A DNA stretch of 64,000 nt from Streptomyces marincola. GTDB lineage: Bacteria; Actinomycetota; Actinomycetes; Streptomycetales; Streptomycetaceae. The notes beneath the pieces were generated by a model. It was not told the origin of the DNA. It saw only the letters and a list, made by a program, of their open reading frames with translations, and searched no databases. Below are positions 53,619 to 61,646 of this stretch, piece by piece. Positions within the stretch are counted from its first letter, which is position 1. Every line of letters begins with the position of its first letter. Location: contig NZ_CP084541.1 in NCBI RefSeq assembly GCF_020410765.1, forward strand, positions 3,166,501 through 3,230,500, read 5' to 3'. Both the position numbers and the translations under genes were made by a program.

Positions 53619-53857
53619 GGCGCTTCCAGGCCACGGGCCCGCAGACGCTCGCGCACCTGCTCGTCGCGGTGCTACCGAAGCAACTAAAGCAACTCTTTGC
53701 GGACGCTGATGGGGCGCTGGCCGCCCGTCTCGCGCGTACCTCGGCGCAGAGGCCGCTGACTCAGCGCGGAGACCTTGGTGATCGCTGGCACTGGATGCCG
53801 ACGAACCGGCCGGCCACCGTTCCCGTGTCCATCGGCGGAGCTCGCGCCCCACCACGG
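53609..53857 (-). pseudogene. Possible degraded frame with two amber codons
   Basis: Directly after the FGE-like stop, the same frame continues through VPAITKVSALSQRPLRRG and ISVRKELL, then TAG, LLR, TAG, HRDEQVRERLRARGLEAPYR and TGA 53609. Both TAGs could be C-to-T changes of CAG (Gln). It may be the decayed end of another gene. No family recognised, and coding status is uncertain. Confidence 0.3.
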
Positions 53858-54793
53858 TCAGCCGGCAGGCGGCATGCTCTCCACCGCTGCGACGCAGCGG
53901 AAGCCGGTGTCGTCGTCCCGCATGCTCCCGGACGCGTCGTTGAACGAGGCCGGCGCGGCGCGTTCGAAGGGGCTCGTGAAGGCGCTGCCCTTCAGTTGGT
54001 AGCGCCCGGGACGGGACTCGGTGGCGCACCATTCCCAGACGTTGCCGCACAGGTCGAAGACGCCCGTCGGGCTCACCCCGCTCTGGTAGCGGCTGACCGC
54101 GGTGGTGTGCCCTATCCCGGATTCGCGGACGTTGCATTTGGCGGCGGTCGCGGAGTCGCCCCACGGATACGCGTTGCCCCGGGGGCCGCGAGCGGCCTTC
54201 TCCCACTGCCGGCTGGTCGGCAGCGACTTGCCCGCCCAGGCGGCGTAGGCGGCGGCCTCGTGCCAGGTCACCCACACCACGGGGTGGTCGTGGACGCTGT
54301 CCGGACATCGGCTGTCGCCGCCCCAGTGCCGGGGCGGCGCCGCGCCGGCGTCCTGGACGTACCGGGCGTAGTCGGCGTTCGTGGTGGGGAAGACGTCGAT
54401 CCAGAAAGCGGGGAGCCACTGGGCCTCGTTGTCCGGGCCGGAGAGATAGATGCCCTCGTCGACCAGCACCATCAGCTTGCTGTCCACGGGATGGCGCCGG
54501 TACTGGCGAACGTCGGCCGCGAGTAACGTCTCCGTGCGCGGATCCTCGCCGGATGCGGCCTGCTCGGTGATCAGCGTGGCGAACCGCTCCTGAATCTCCG
54601 TTCCGGCGACGGACAAGAGGGTGTCCAGCGCGGCCTGGGTGCCCTGACGCGGGACGATGCCGGGACCGCGCTTCTCCCACTTGGAGACCATGCGGTCGCT
54701 CACACCGATCCGCGCGGCGAACGCCCGGACCGTCATGCGGTGCGCGAGTCGTAGCGCCTTCGTCTCTCGTCCGGTCCAGCGGACCACCCCCAT
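53858..54793 (-). CDS. HTH-formylglycine-generating-enzyme-like (SUMF1) fusion
   Basis: 311 residues from ATG 54793. Residues about 10-60 form an XRE-type helix-turn-helix (LRLAHRMTVRAFAARIGVSD, MVSKWEKRGPG). Residues about 105-305 are an FGE-sulfatase domain (FWIDVFPTTNADYARYV, VTWHEAAAYAAWAGKSLPT, GNVWEW, DDDTGFRCVA). True FGEs oxidise a Cys in sulfatases using Cys pairs; related proteins bind metabolites or modify peptides. The fusion suggests a ligand-sensing regulator or an unusual enzyme. It lies downstream of the aminotransferase on the same strand, 10 bp away, so they form an operon divergent from the lanthipeptide genes. Confidence 0.8.
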   Translation of the reverse strand: MGVVRWTGRETKALRLAHRMTVRAFAARIGVSDRMVSKWEKRGPGIVPRQGTQAALDTLLSVAGTEIQERFATLITEQAASGEDPRTETLLAADVRQYRRHPVDSKLMVLVDEGIYLSGPDNEAQWLPAFWIDVFPTTNADYARYVQDAGAAPPRHWGGDSRCPDSVHDHPVVWVTWHEAAAYAAWAGKSLPTSRQWEKAARGPRGNAYPWGDSATAAKCNVRESGIGHTTAVSRYQSGVSPTGVFDLCGNVWEWCATESRPGRYQLKGSAFTSPFERAAPASFNDASGSMRDDDTGFRCVAAVESMPPAG

Positions 54794-54803
54794 GGCAAGG
54801 CTC

Positions 54804-55580
54804 CTAGACAGGGTCGCCCGGCAGGCTCAGGTACGCGTCGCGCAGCGACGCCAGCACCGGGTGCTCGGCCGACAACGCGGTGTCGTCGATGGCCGCGATC
54901 GCCCGGACGCCGATGCTGGTGTTGGTGGCGAACGCGGCCCGCATCGCGCGTGCCTCGTCCAACGGCACGGGCGACGTCGTATGGGCATGGTGCTGCTGGA
55001 GCAAGGCCATGGTGACGCCCGGCAGGACCTCGCCCTTGGGCCAGACGACGGCGCCGTCGGCGTCGATGAACCCGACGTTCCAGGTGCCGCCCTCGGACAC
55101 GAGGCCGTCGGGCCCGGCGAACAGCGCGTCGTCGAAGCCCGACAGTTGCGCGGCGCGCCTGGCGTGCAGGGCCCCGAACAGGCCGAGGTGCTTGACGGCG
55201 GGCAGATCACGCACGTACGGCACGGTTTTCACGCGCAGTGGCGGCAGCGGCATCGGGCCGGTGGGGCGCGTGGTCACCAGGATGTGCGGGGTGGCCGGCG
55301 ATGACGGGTGCCCCATGTCCAGGGCCGGGTCGAAGACGCTCACCCGGACCACGAACGATCCGTCCTGCCCGTTCACGGCACGGCGCACGTACTCCCGTAC
55401 GCGGTCGGTGTCGAGCTGGGCGTCGAACACGGCCCGGCAGTCCCGTTCGAGCCGCTCCAGGTGCAGGGCAAGACCGCGTACCCGCTGGTCGTCCACGCGC
55501 ATCGAGGTGAAGTGCCCATAGTTGGTCAGCGCCAGGGCCTTCAGGGACTCGGGATTGGCGGGGCGTCCGTTCAGTTCCAT
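54804..55580 (-). CDS. Class IV aminotransferase
   Basis: 258 residues from ATG 55580. Fold-type IV PLP enzyme: the catalytic Lys lies in VKHLGLFGALHARR, with VSEGGTWNVGFIDADG and a PGVTMALL motif after it. The pattern is closest to aminodeoxychorismate lyase/D-amino-acid transaminase types. Substrate unknown. It is divergent from the lanthipeptide operon across 283 bp and starts the minus-strand unit with the FGE-like gene; a role in peptide maturation is possible but unproven. Confidence 0.82.
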   Translation of the reverse strand: MELNGRPANPESLKALALTNYGHFTSMRVDDQRVRGLALHLERLERDCRAVFDAQLDTDRVREYVRRAVNGQDGSFVVRVSVFDPALDMGHPSSPATPHILVTTRPTGPMPLPPLRVKTVPYVRDLPAVKHLGLFGALHARRAAQLSGFDDALFAGPDGLVSEGGTWNVGFIDADGAVVWPKGEVLPGVTMALLQQHHAHTTSPVPLDEARAMRAAFATNTSIGVRAIAAIDDTALSAEHPVLASLRDAYLSLPGDPV

Positions 55581-55643
55581 CACACGGGTCAGTGTGGCAG
55601 CGGGTGCTTGGGCACCCGACCCCGCAGACTGCGAATTGACGCG

Positions 55644-55759
55644 GAAGTTCAGCAGAAGTTCCGCAGCCACCGCCCTCTTCGTCCGGAGGCAGGGGCGAGT
55701 TCGGCCGCGGAGCCGCAGACCCAGCCTTGCCGGCGCGACCGAAGTTCGGCAGAAGTTCC
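55644..55759. promoter_or_regulatory. Paired GAAGTTC direct repeats in the divergent RiPP promoter region
   Basis: Two 19-bp blocks, 55644-55662 and 55741-55759, identical except one base. Each has two GAAGTTC units 11 bp apart. They lie between the class IV aminotransferase and the methyltransferase, so one regulator could control both directions. The HTH-FGE protein is a candidate. Confidence 0.55.
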
Positions 55760-55863
55760 TTCCCTGAGCGGCACCTCCACCGTTTTTCTTGTCACGACGC
55801 CGCTACCGAACGTCGCCACCAGCCTCAATCCGGACCCGGCGCGCAACGCCGAGAAGGAGAACC

Positions 55864-57111
55864 GTGGAGAACCACCCCGACATGACGACCGACGACGTGA
55901 AACCCGCTGTGCCAGCGCAGCAGCTGCGGGACGAGATGGTCAGGCAGCTCGTCGACATGGGAGCCCTCCGGAACAGCCGCGCCGTGGCCGCCTTCCAGAA
56001 GGTCCCGCGCCATCTCGCCACCCCCGACCAAGACGTGGCGACGACCTACCGCGTGGAACACGCTGTGATCACGAAGACGGACACCGACGGCGTTCAGCTC
56101 AGTTCGGTGTCCGCGCCCCGCATCCAGGCCATGCAGATCGAGCAGGGTGACATCCATCCGGGCATGCGCGTTCTGGAGATCGGCTCCGGGGGCGTCAACG
56201 CCGCATACCTGGCTGAGATCGTCGGGGAGAACGGTCTGGTGGTCACCGCCGACATCGACCCGGAGGTGACCGGGCGCGCGGAGAAGTTCCTGCACGAGAC
56301 CGGCTACGAGGGCCGGGTCCGCGTCCTCACGGGGGACGGCGAAGCGGGAGTACCGGAGCACGCCCCGTACGACCGCGTCATCGTCACGGTGCAGGCCGCC
56401 GACATCCCTCCCGCGTGGCGGGACCAGCTCGTGGAGGGGGGCCGGCTCGTCGTCCCGCTGCGGATGCGCGGCATGACGCGCACGGTGGCGTTCGTCCGCC
56501 GCGGGCACCGGCTGGTCAGCGACGGGTTCGAGCTGTGCGGCTTCGTCCCCATGCAGGGAGCCGGTGAGAACCGGGTCCGCCTGGTGCTGATGCACGACGT
56601 CGAGGGCGAGGAGGTCGGTCTGCGGCTGGACGGTCACCCGGAGCCCGACGCCGGGGCCCTGCGCGCCGCCCTGAACACTCCGCGCGTCGAGACGTGGTCC
56701 GGGGTGACGCTGGCGGGCGACGAGTCGAACGAACACCTCGACCTGTGGTTGACCACCGTCTTCGACAACCTCCCGCTTCTCACCGGCAAGCCTGCGGCCC
56801 GTGCCCGGGGGCTGGTCGCGTCGATCTCCCCGCACGGCATCCCCACGCTCGTCGAGGGCGACAGCTTCGCCTACCGGACGGTCCGGCCGACCGACGACCC
56901 CGACCGGTTCGAGCTCGGCGTCATCGCTCATGGCCCCCGTGCGCACGCGGTCGGCGACGCGATGGTCGAGCAGATCCAGGTCTGGGGCCGCGAGCAGCGC
57001 GGCAACCGCGCCCGCATCGGGGTCTATCCGGCGGACACGCCGGACGACCAGCTACCCGCGGGCCGCGTCATCGACCGGCCGCACACGCGGATCACGATCA
57101 CCTGGCCGTAG
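55864..57111 (+). CDS. FxLD-system methyltransferase (protein-isoaspartate-methyltransferase-like)
   Basis: 415 residues from GTG 55864 after AAGGAGA; ATG 55882 is an alternative. The N-terminal half is a PIMT-type SAM enzyme: AFQKVPRHLATPD, MRVLEIGSGGVNAAYLAEI (SAM motif I), VVTADIDPE, VLTGDGEAG, DRVIVTVQA. The C-terminal 190 residues are an extra domain found in FxLD lanthipeptide clusters. Related enzymes methylate an Asp in a lanthipeptide, leading to aspartimide or isoaspartate. It is the first gene of the RiPP operon, followed at 65 bp by the precursor. Confidence 0.88.
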   Translation: MENHPDMTTDDVKPAVPAQQLRDEMVRQLVDMGALRNSRAVAAFQKVPRHLATPDQDVATTYRVEHAVITKTDTDGVQLSSVSAPRIQAMQIEQGDIHPGMRVLEIGSGGVNAAYLAEIVGENGLVVTADIDPEVTGRAEKFLHETGYEGRVRVLTGDGEAGVPEHAPYDRVIVTVQAADIPPAWRDQLVEGGRLVVPLRMRGMTRTVAFVRRGHRLVSDGFELCGFVPMQGAGENRVRLVLMHDVEGEEVGLRLDGHPEPDAGALRAALNTPRVETWSGVTLAGDESNEHLDLWLTTVFDNLPLLTGKPAARARGLVASISPHGIPTLVEGDSFAYRTVRPTDDPDRFELGVIAHGPRAHAVGDAMVEQIQVWGREQRGNRARIGVYPADTPDDQLPAGRVIDRPHTRITITWP

Positions 57112-57176
57112 CGCCGATGGCACCACGGGCCGGGCAGCAAGGGCACAGCCACCACCACATTCACAGGAGGAACGAG

Positions 57177-57368
57177 ATGGCACCGCAGACCAGCGCAACC
57201 CTCAAGACCGGCATCGAGTACGCGCCCGAAGCCGGCTCGGATTTCGACCTCGACATCGAGATCCTCGCTTCCGCGCCGGTCGTGGCCGGCCTGCTCAACG
57301 ACACCGGCGACGGCTGCACCTCCACCTGCCAGTCCGCTTGTTCCAACAGCACCTGCATCGGCGGCTGA
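57177..57368 (+). CDS. FxLD-family class I lanthipeptide precursor
   Basis: 63 residues from ATG 57177 after a strong AGGAGGAACGAG site. The leader contains FDLDI (residues 23-27), the FxLD/FNLD-type recognition motif for LanB. Residues about 42-63 form the core: DTGDGCTSTCQSACSNSTCI then GG. It holds Cys47, 51, 55 and 60 and eight Ser/Thr at 43, 48, 49, 50, 53, 56, 58 and 59, enough for four thioether rings and several dehydrated residues. Asp45-Gly46 is a favoured aspartimide site for the adjacent PIMT-like enzyme. The leader cleavage position is unknown. Confidence 0.93.
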   Translation: MAPQTSATLKTGIEYAPEAGSDFDLDIEILASAPVVAGLLNDTGDGCTSTCQSACSNSTCIGG

Positions 57369-57383
57369 TCAAGCGGCACGGGG

Positions 57384-57413
57384 TCCGGGGCGGTACCCAG
57401 AGGCCGCCCCGGA
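57384..57413 (+). terminator. Hairpin between precursor and LanB
   Basis: 10-bp stem TCCGGGGCGG/CCGCCCCGGA (57384-57393 with 57404-57413), 15 bp after the precursor stop. Partial termination here would give more precursor than enzyme message, as in many RiPP operons. Confidence 0.65.
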
Positions 57414-57450
57414 TCCGGCATCACACCGCGACGAGGAAGGAGGCATAGCG

Positions 57451-60400
57451 ATGTACCACGCCGTTGACGCCGCGCTCATCAGAACCGCGGCCCATCCGCT
57501 GGCGGCAGAGCCGCCCTCCTGGCCGGACGTGGACGGCGACAGCGCCGCCGACGTTCACCGCTGGCGGAAGTGGATGGGACGCATCTGGTCCGACGACACC
57601 ACGGCGGCGGCCATCGAGGTCGCCAGCCCTCGGCTGGCGGAAGCCGTGCGCGGCGTGCTCGCCGGCCACATCCAACGGCCCCGTACGGTGCGACGCGCCG
57701 TCGTGTCCCTGGTCCGCTACCTCCTGCGAATGCGGCACCGCGCCACTCCCTTCGGCCTGTTCGCGGGAGCCGCGCCCTTACGCCTTGGCGACACCGTGGA
57801 AGTCCGTTGGGGAACGCGGCACCGCGTCACCGCCCGCGCGGACGCGAAGTGGCTGAACGACGCCGTCACCGCCCTGGAGACCACCCCCGGCCTGCTGCGG
57901 CTCCTGCCCGTCATGGCCGACCCCACCCGCGTCATCCGGGGCACCAAGGTCGTCGTGCCGCACCAGCCCGGTGTGGACGGGCCCGTGGAAGTGGTCCTGC
58001 GGCGCACCCCAGCCGTCGAGACCGTGCTCGATCTCGCCCGCACCCCCATCACAGTCGCGGACATCGTGGACAAGCTGCGGGCCGACTACCCCGACACCCC
58101 CACCACCGTGATCGAGGACATGCTGCGCCACCTCGTCGCGCACCGCGTTCTCCTCACCAGCCTGCGGGCGCCCATGACCACCGACGACGCCCTCGGCCAC
58201 GTTGTATCCCAGCTCATCGCCCTCGGCGCGGACGCCATCCCCGAGGCCGCATCCACCATCGGGCAACTTCACGGGATCCACCGGCGCCTCACCCGCCACG
58301 ACGCCGCACCGGCCGACGAGCAGCGGACCATCCGCGCCGAGGCGACCCAACGCATGACGGCCGTGACCGGGGCGACCGACCGGGTACTCGCAGTGAACCT
58401 GCGCCCGGACTGCGACATCGCTCTCCCCACGGAGGTCGCCCGTGAGGCGGAGCGCGCCCTGAAAGTCATGGCAGGCATCTCGCCGTTCCCGAACGGGCCC
58501 GTGGCCTGGCAGGACTACCGCGCCCGCTTCCTGGAGCGGTACAGCATGGGCGCCCTGGTCCCGCTACGCGATCTCACCGACCCCGACATCGGCCTGGGCT
58601 TCCCGGCCGGCTACCGGGACTCCGCCCTGAGCCGGCCCGTTCTGGCGACCACCCGCCGGGACGAACACCTCCTCGCCCTCGCCCAGGACGCCGCAGTGAA
58701 TGGCGTTCGGGAGGTCGTCCTTGCGGAAGAGGACTTCGCCGCGCTCGCGGTTGGCGATGTCTCCCAGGTGCCCGCGCACGTCGAGCTGTGCTTCACGGTT
58801 CTAGCGACATCCCAGGCCGCCTTGCAGCAGGGCCGCTTCAAACTGTCCCTCGCGGGCCTGTCGCTGGCGGCGGGAACGACAACTGGACGCTTCCTGGCAA
58901 CGCTGGAGGACGCCGACCGGCAGCGGGCGCTGGCCGCGTACGCCGTCTTGCCCACTCTGGACGCGGGCGCCGACCGGGCTCAAGTCTCCAGTCCACCGCT
59001 GCGGTTGCGCACCCAGAACGTCAGCCGGGCCCCCGCCGTCGTACCGCACCTGCTCTCCCTGGGCGAGCACAACCCGGCCGCCACACTCCACTTGGACGAT
59101 CTCGCCGTCGGCGCGGACTCCCAACGCCTCTACCTGGTATCGCTCGCCACCGGCAGGCGCGTCGAGCCGTCGGTGCTGAACGCCGTGGAACTCACCAACG
59201 CCACACACCCCTTGGTCCGCTTCGTGACCGAGGTCCACCGCTCGCACGTCGCCGTGCTGGCCCCGTTCGCCTGGGGAGCCGCCGCTCGCCTGCCCTTCCT
59301 GCCCGAGATCCGCGTCGGCCGCACGATCCTGTCCCCGGCCTGCTGGCGGTTGAAGAAGCGCGACTTGGGCGCGCACGATGGCACTGGTTGGATACGCCGA
59401 CTCATGGACTGGCGCTGCCGCTACGGGGTGCCCCGCACGGTCTTCGTCGGCTCCGACGACCAGCGCCTGCGCCTCGACCTCGACGACCCCACGCACCTGC
59501 GAATGCTCCATATCGAGGTGGAACGCACCGACACGGTCACTGTGCACGAGGCACCGGAGGAGGACGCCTACGGCTGGCTCGGCCGCGCACACGAGATCAC
59601 CATGCCGTTCGCCTCCACCCTCCCGCCCGCCACCCCACTTCCGTTCCACGGAACGGTGGTTCGCCGTCACTCCGGTCGCCTGCCCGGCACCTCCCCATGG
59701 GCCTATCTGAAGCTCTACAGCCATCCCGAGCGCGCCGCGGAGATCCTGACCACGCACCTGCCCACGTTGTTCGAACAGTGGGAGGACGGCGCACCGCCAT
59801 GGTGGTTCACCCGCTACAGCGATTCGGGCACCCACCTCCGTCTCCGGCTCAAGCTGCCCGGCCCGCACGCCTTCGGCGACACCGCCCAGCGCGTCGGGAC
59901 CTGGGCGGCGGTGCTCCGCGACGACGGACTGATCAGTCGCGTCCAGTGGGACACCGACGAGCCCGAGACCGGCCGTTACGGAACGGGACACGTCCTCGAC
60001 GCCGCCGAGCACTTCTTCGCCGCGGACTCCGCCGCCGCAACCGCGCAGCTGGCTCTCGTCATCCAGGCCGACTTGCGCCCGGCCGTCACCGCGGCCAGCT
60101 TCGTGGACATCGCGGCGGCCTTCACCGGCAACCCGGCCACCGGCCACCGCTGGCTGGTGGAAAACCTGCTGAAGTCGGAAGGCACCGCGCCCGCCCGCGA
60201 CTTACAGCACCGGGCGATACACCTGTCCGCCCCGGACACCGACCTCGCCACGCTGCACTCACTGCCCGGAGGCGACCGCGTCGCCGCAACCTGGGCCCGC
60301 CGCAGGACTGCCCTGGAGCAGTACCGCACCGCCCTCACCCACGAGGGCAACGCCGATCCACTCGCCGTCCTGCCCTCCCTCCTGCACATGCACCACAACC

Positions 60401-60501
60401 GCGCCGCAGGCATCGACCCCGACGGCGAGGCCACCTGCCGCCGCCTGGCGCGCACCGCCGCGCTGTCCTGGACCGCACGACACCAAGGAGCACCGAGGTG
60501 A
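57451..60501 (+). CDS. Class I lantibiotic dehydratase LanB
   Basis: 1016 residues from ATG 57451 after GAAGGAGGCATAGCG. Full-length LanB with both parts: an N-terminal glutamylation domain (about 1-700; RRAVVSLVRYLLRMRHRATPFG) that uses glutamyl-tRNA to activate Ser/Thr, and a C-terminal SpaB_C elimination domain (about 730-1010; SPWAYLKLYSHPERAAEIL, WWFTRYSDSGTHLRLRLKL). It makes dehydroalanine/dehydrobutyrine in the precursor. It is coupled to lanC by GTGA. Confidence 0.94.
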   Translation: MYHAVDAALIRTAAHPLAAEPPSWPDVDGDSAADVHRWRKWMGRIWSDDTTAAAIEVASPRLAEAVRGVLAGHIQRPRTVRRAVVSLVRYLLRMRHRATPFGLFAGAAPLRLGDTVEVRWGTRHRVTARADAKWLNDAVTALETTPGLLRLLPVMADPTRVIRGTKVVVPHQPGVDGPVEVVLRRTPAVETVLDLARTPITVADIVDKLRADYPDTPTTVIEDMLRHLVAHRVLLTSLRAPMTTDDALGHVVSQLIALGADAIPEAASTIGQLHGIHRRLTRHDAAPADEQRTIRAEATQRMTAVTGATDRVLAVNLRPDCDIALPTEVAREAERALKVMAGISPFPNGPVAWQDYRARFLERYSMGALVPLRDLTDPDIGLGFPAGYRDSALSRPVLATTRRDEHLLALAQDAAVNGVREVVLAEEDFAALAVGDVSQVPAHVELCFTVLATSQAALQQGRFKLSLAGLSLAAGTTTGRFLATLEDADRQRALAAYAVLPTLDAGADRAQVSSPPLRLRTQNVSRAPAVVPHLLSLGEHNPAATLHLDDLAVGADSQRLYLVSLATGRRVEPSVLNAVELTNATHPLVRFVTEVHRSHVAVLAPFAWGAAARLPFLPEIRVGRTILSPACWRLKKRDLGAHDGTGWIRRLMDWRCRYGVPRTVFVGSDDQRLRLDLDDPTHLRMLHIEVERTDTVTVHEAPEEDAYGWLGRAHEITMPFASTLPPATPLPFHGTVVRRHSGRLPGTSPWAYLKLYSHPERAAEILTTHLPTLFEQWEDGAPPWWFTRYSDSGTHLRLRLKLPGPHAFGDTAQRVGTWAAVLRDDGLISRVQWDTDEPETGRYGTGHVLDAAEHFFAADSAAATAQLALVIQADLRPAVTAASFVDIAAAFTGNPATGHRWLVENLLKSEGTAPARDLQHRAIHLSAPDTDLATLHSLPGGDRVAATWARRRTALEQYRTALTHEGNADPLAVLPSLLHMHHNRAAGIDPDGEATCRRLARTAALSWTARHQGAPR

Positions 60502-61634
60502 CGACCGCCTCGCCGTTGAACGCCACCCGGCAGTCGCTCGCCCACGGCCCACTCGGTGCCGCCCTGCTCCATATCGAACGGGCCCACCATGGCACCGGGT
60601 CCTGGCACGCCGTGCACACCCAGCTCGCCACCATCGGCCCCCTCATCGAAGGCACCGAGGCGAGCCTCTTCCTCGGCGCACCCGCGATGACCTACGTCCT
60701 GCACCTGGCAGCCGCCGACAGCGACCGATACGCCGGCGCCCTCCAGACCCTGGACACGATCGTCGCCGCGCACACCCGTCGTCGACTGGACGCCGCCCAC
60801 GCGCGCATTGACGACGGGGCCCAGACCAGCTTCGCCGAGTACGACTTACTACGCGGACTGACCGGACTCGGCGCCCTCCTGCTGCGCCGCGCCCCCGAAA
60901 GCAATGCGATGAAGGGCGTACTGGAGTACCTGGTACGCCTCACCGAGCCGATCACCGGACCCGACGGGGACACCCTGCCGGGCTGGTGGGTCTGGCACGG
61001 CCCCACACACCTCGACGCACCCACCCCCGGCGGCCACGCCAACGCCGGCCTGGCCCACGGCATCGTCGGCCCGCTCGCACTCCTCGCGCTCGCCGCACGG
61101 CGCGGCATCACCGTGCCCGGCCACCACGATGCCGTGCTCCGGATCTGCCGCTGGCTGGACCGGATACGCCAGAGCGATCACCACGGAATCCGCTGGCCAC
61201 GATGGGTCACCGCGACCACCACAGTCCCGGCCCACCCGGCCACCCCGTCCTGGTGCTACGGCACCCCCGGCCTGGCCCGCGCCCAGCAACTCGCAGCCAT
61301 CGCGCTCGGAGAACCCCACCGGCAACGCATGGCCGAGCGGGCACTCCTCGCATGCCTCTCCGATCCACTCCAACTCGACCGACTTACCAACCGCGGCCTG
61401 TGCCACGGCATCGGTGGCCTGCTCCGCACGGCCCAACGCGTCGCCCAGGACGCGGAGGACCCCGCCGTATTCACGTCCCATCTCCCCGAACTCCGCGCAC
61501 GCTTCATCGCCCTCCACCCTCCGGAAGAAGACGGACTTCTCGAGGGGACGGCAGGAGCAGCCCTGGCATTCCAGAGCGCCGAAGCGGACTCCGAGCCCGC
61601 CACTGACTGGGATGCCTGCCTGCTCCTGTGCTGA
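60498..61634 (+). CDS. Lanthionine synthetase C-type cyclase LanC
   Basis: 378 residues from GTG 60498. Zinc ligands are Cys253 (SWCYGTPG), Cys302 and His303 (GLCHGIGG), and the catalytic-type His lies in GHANAGLAHGIVG. The alpha/alpha-barrel repeats are clear. It adds Cys thiols to dehydrated residues to form lanthionine/methyllanthionine rings. It ends at DWDACLLLC, close to the next gene (13 bp). Confidence 0.94.
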   Translation: MTTASPLNATRQSLAHGPLGAALLHIERAHHGTGSWHAVHTQLATIGPLIEGTEASLFLGAPAMTYVLHLAAADSDRYAGALQTLDTIVAAHTRRRLDAAHARIDDGAQTSFAEYDLLRGLTGLGALLLRRAPESNAMKGVLEYLVRLTEPITGPDGDTLPGWWVWHGPTHLDAPTPGGHANAGLAHGIVGPLALLALAARRGITVPGHHDAVLRICRWLDRIRQSDHHGIRWPRWVTATTTVPAHPATPSWCYGTPGLARAQQLAAIALGEPHRQRMAERALLACLSDPLQLDRLTNRGLCHGIGGLLRTAQRVAQDAEDPAVFTSHLPELRARFIALHPPEEDGLLEGTAGAALAFQSAEADSEPATDWDACLLLC

Positions 61635-61646
61635 GGAGATGACGAA

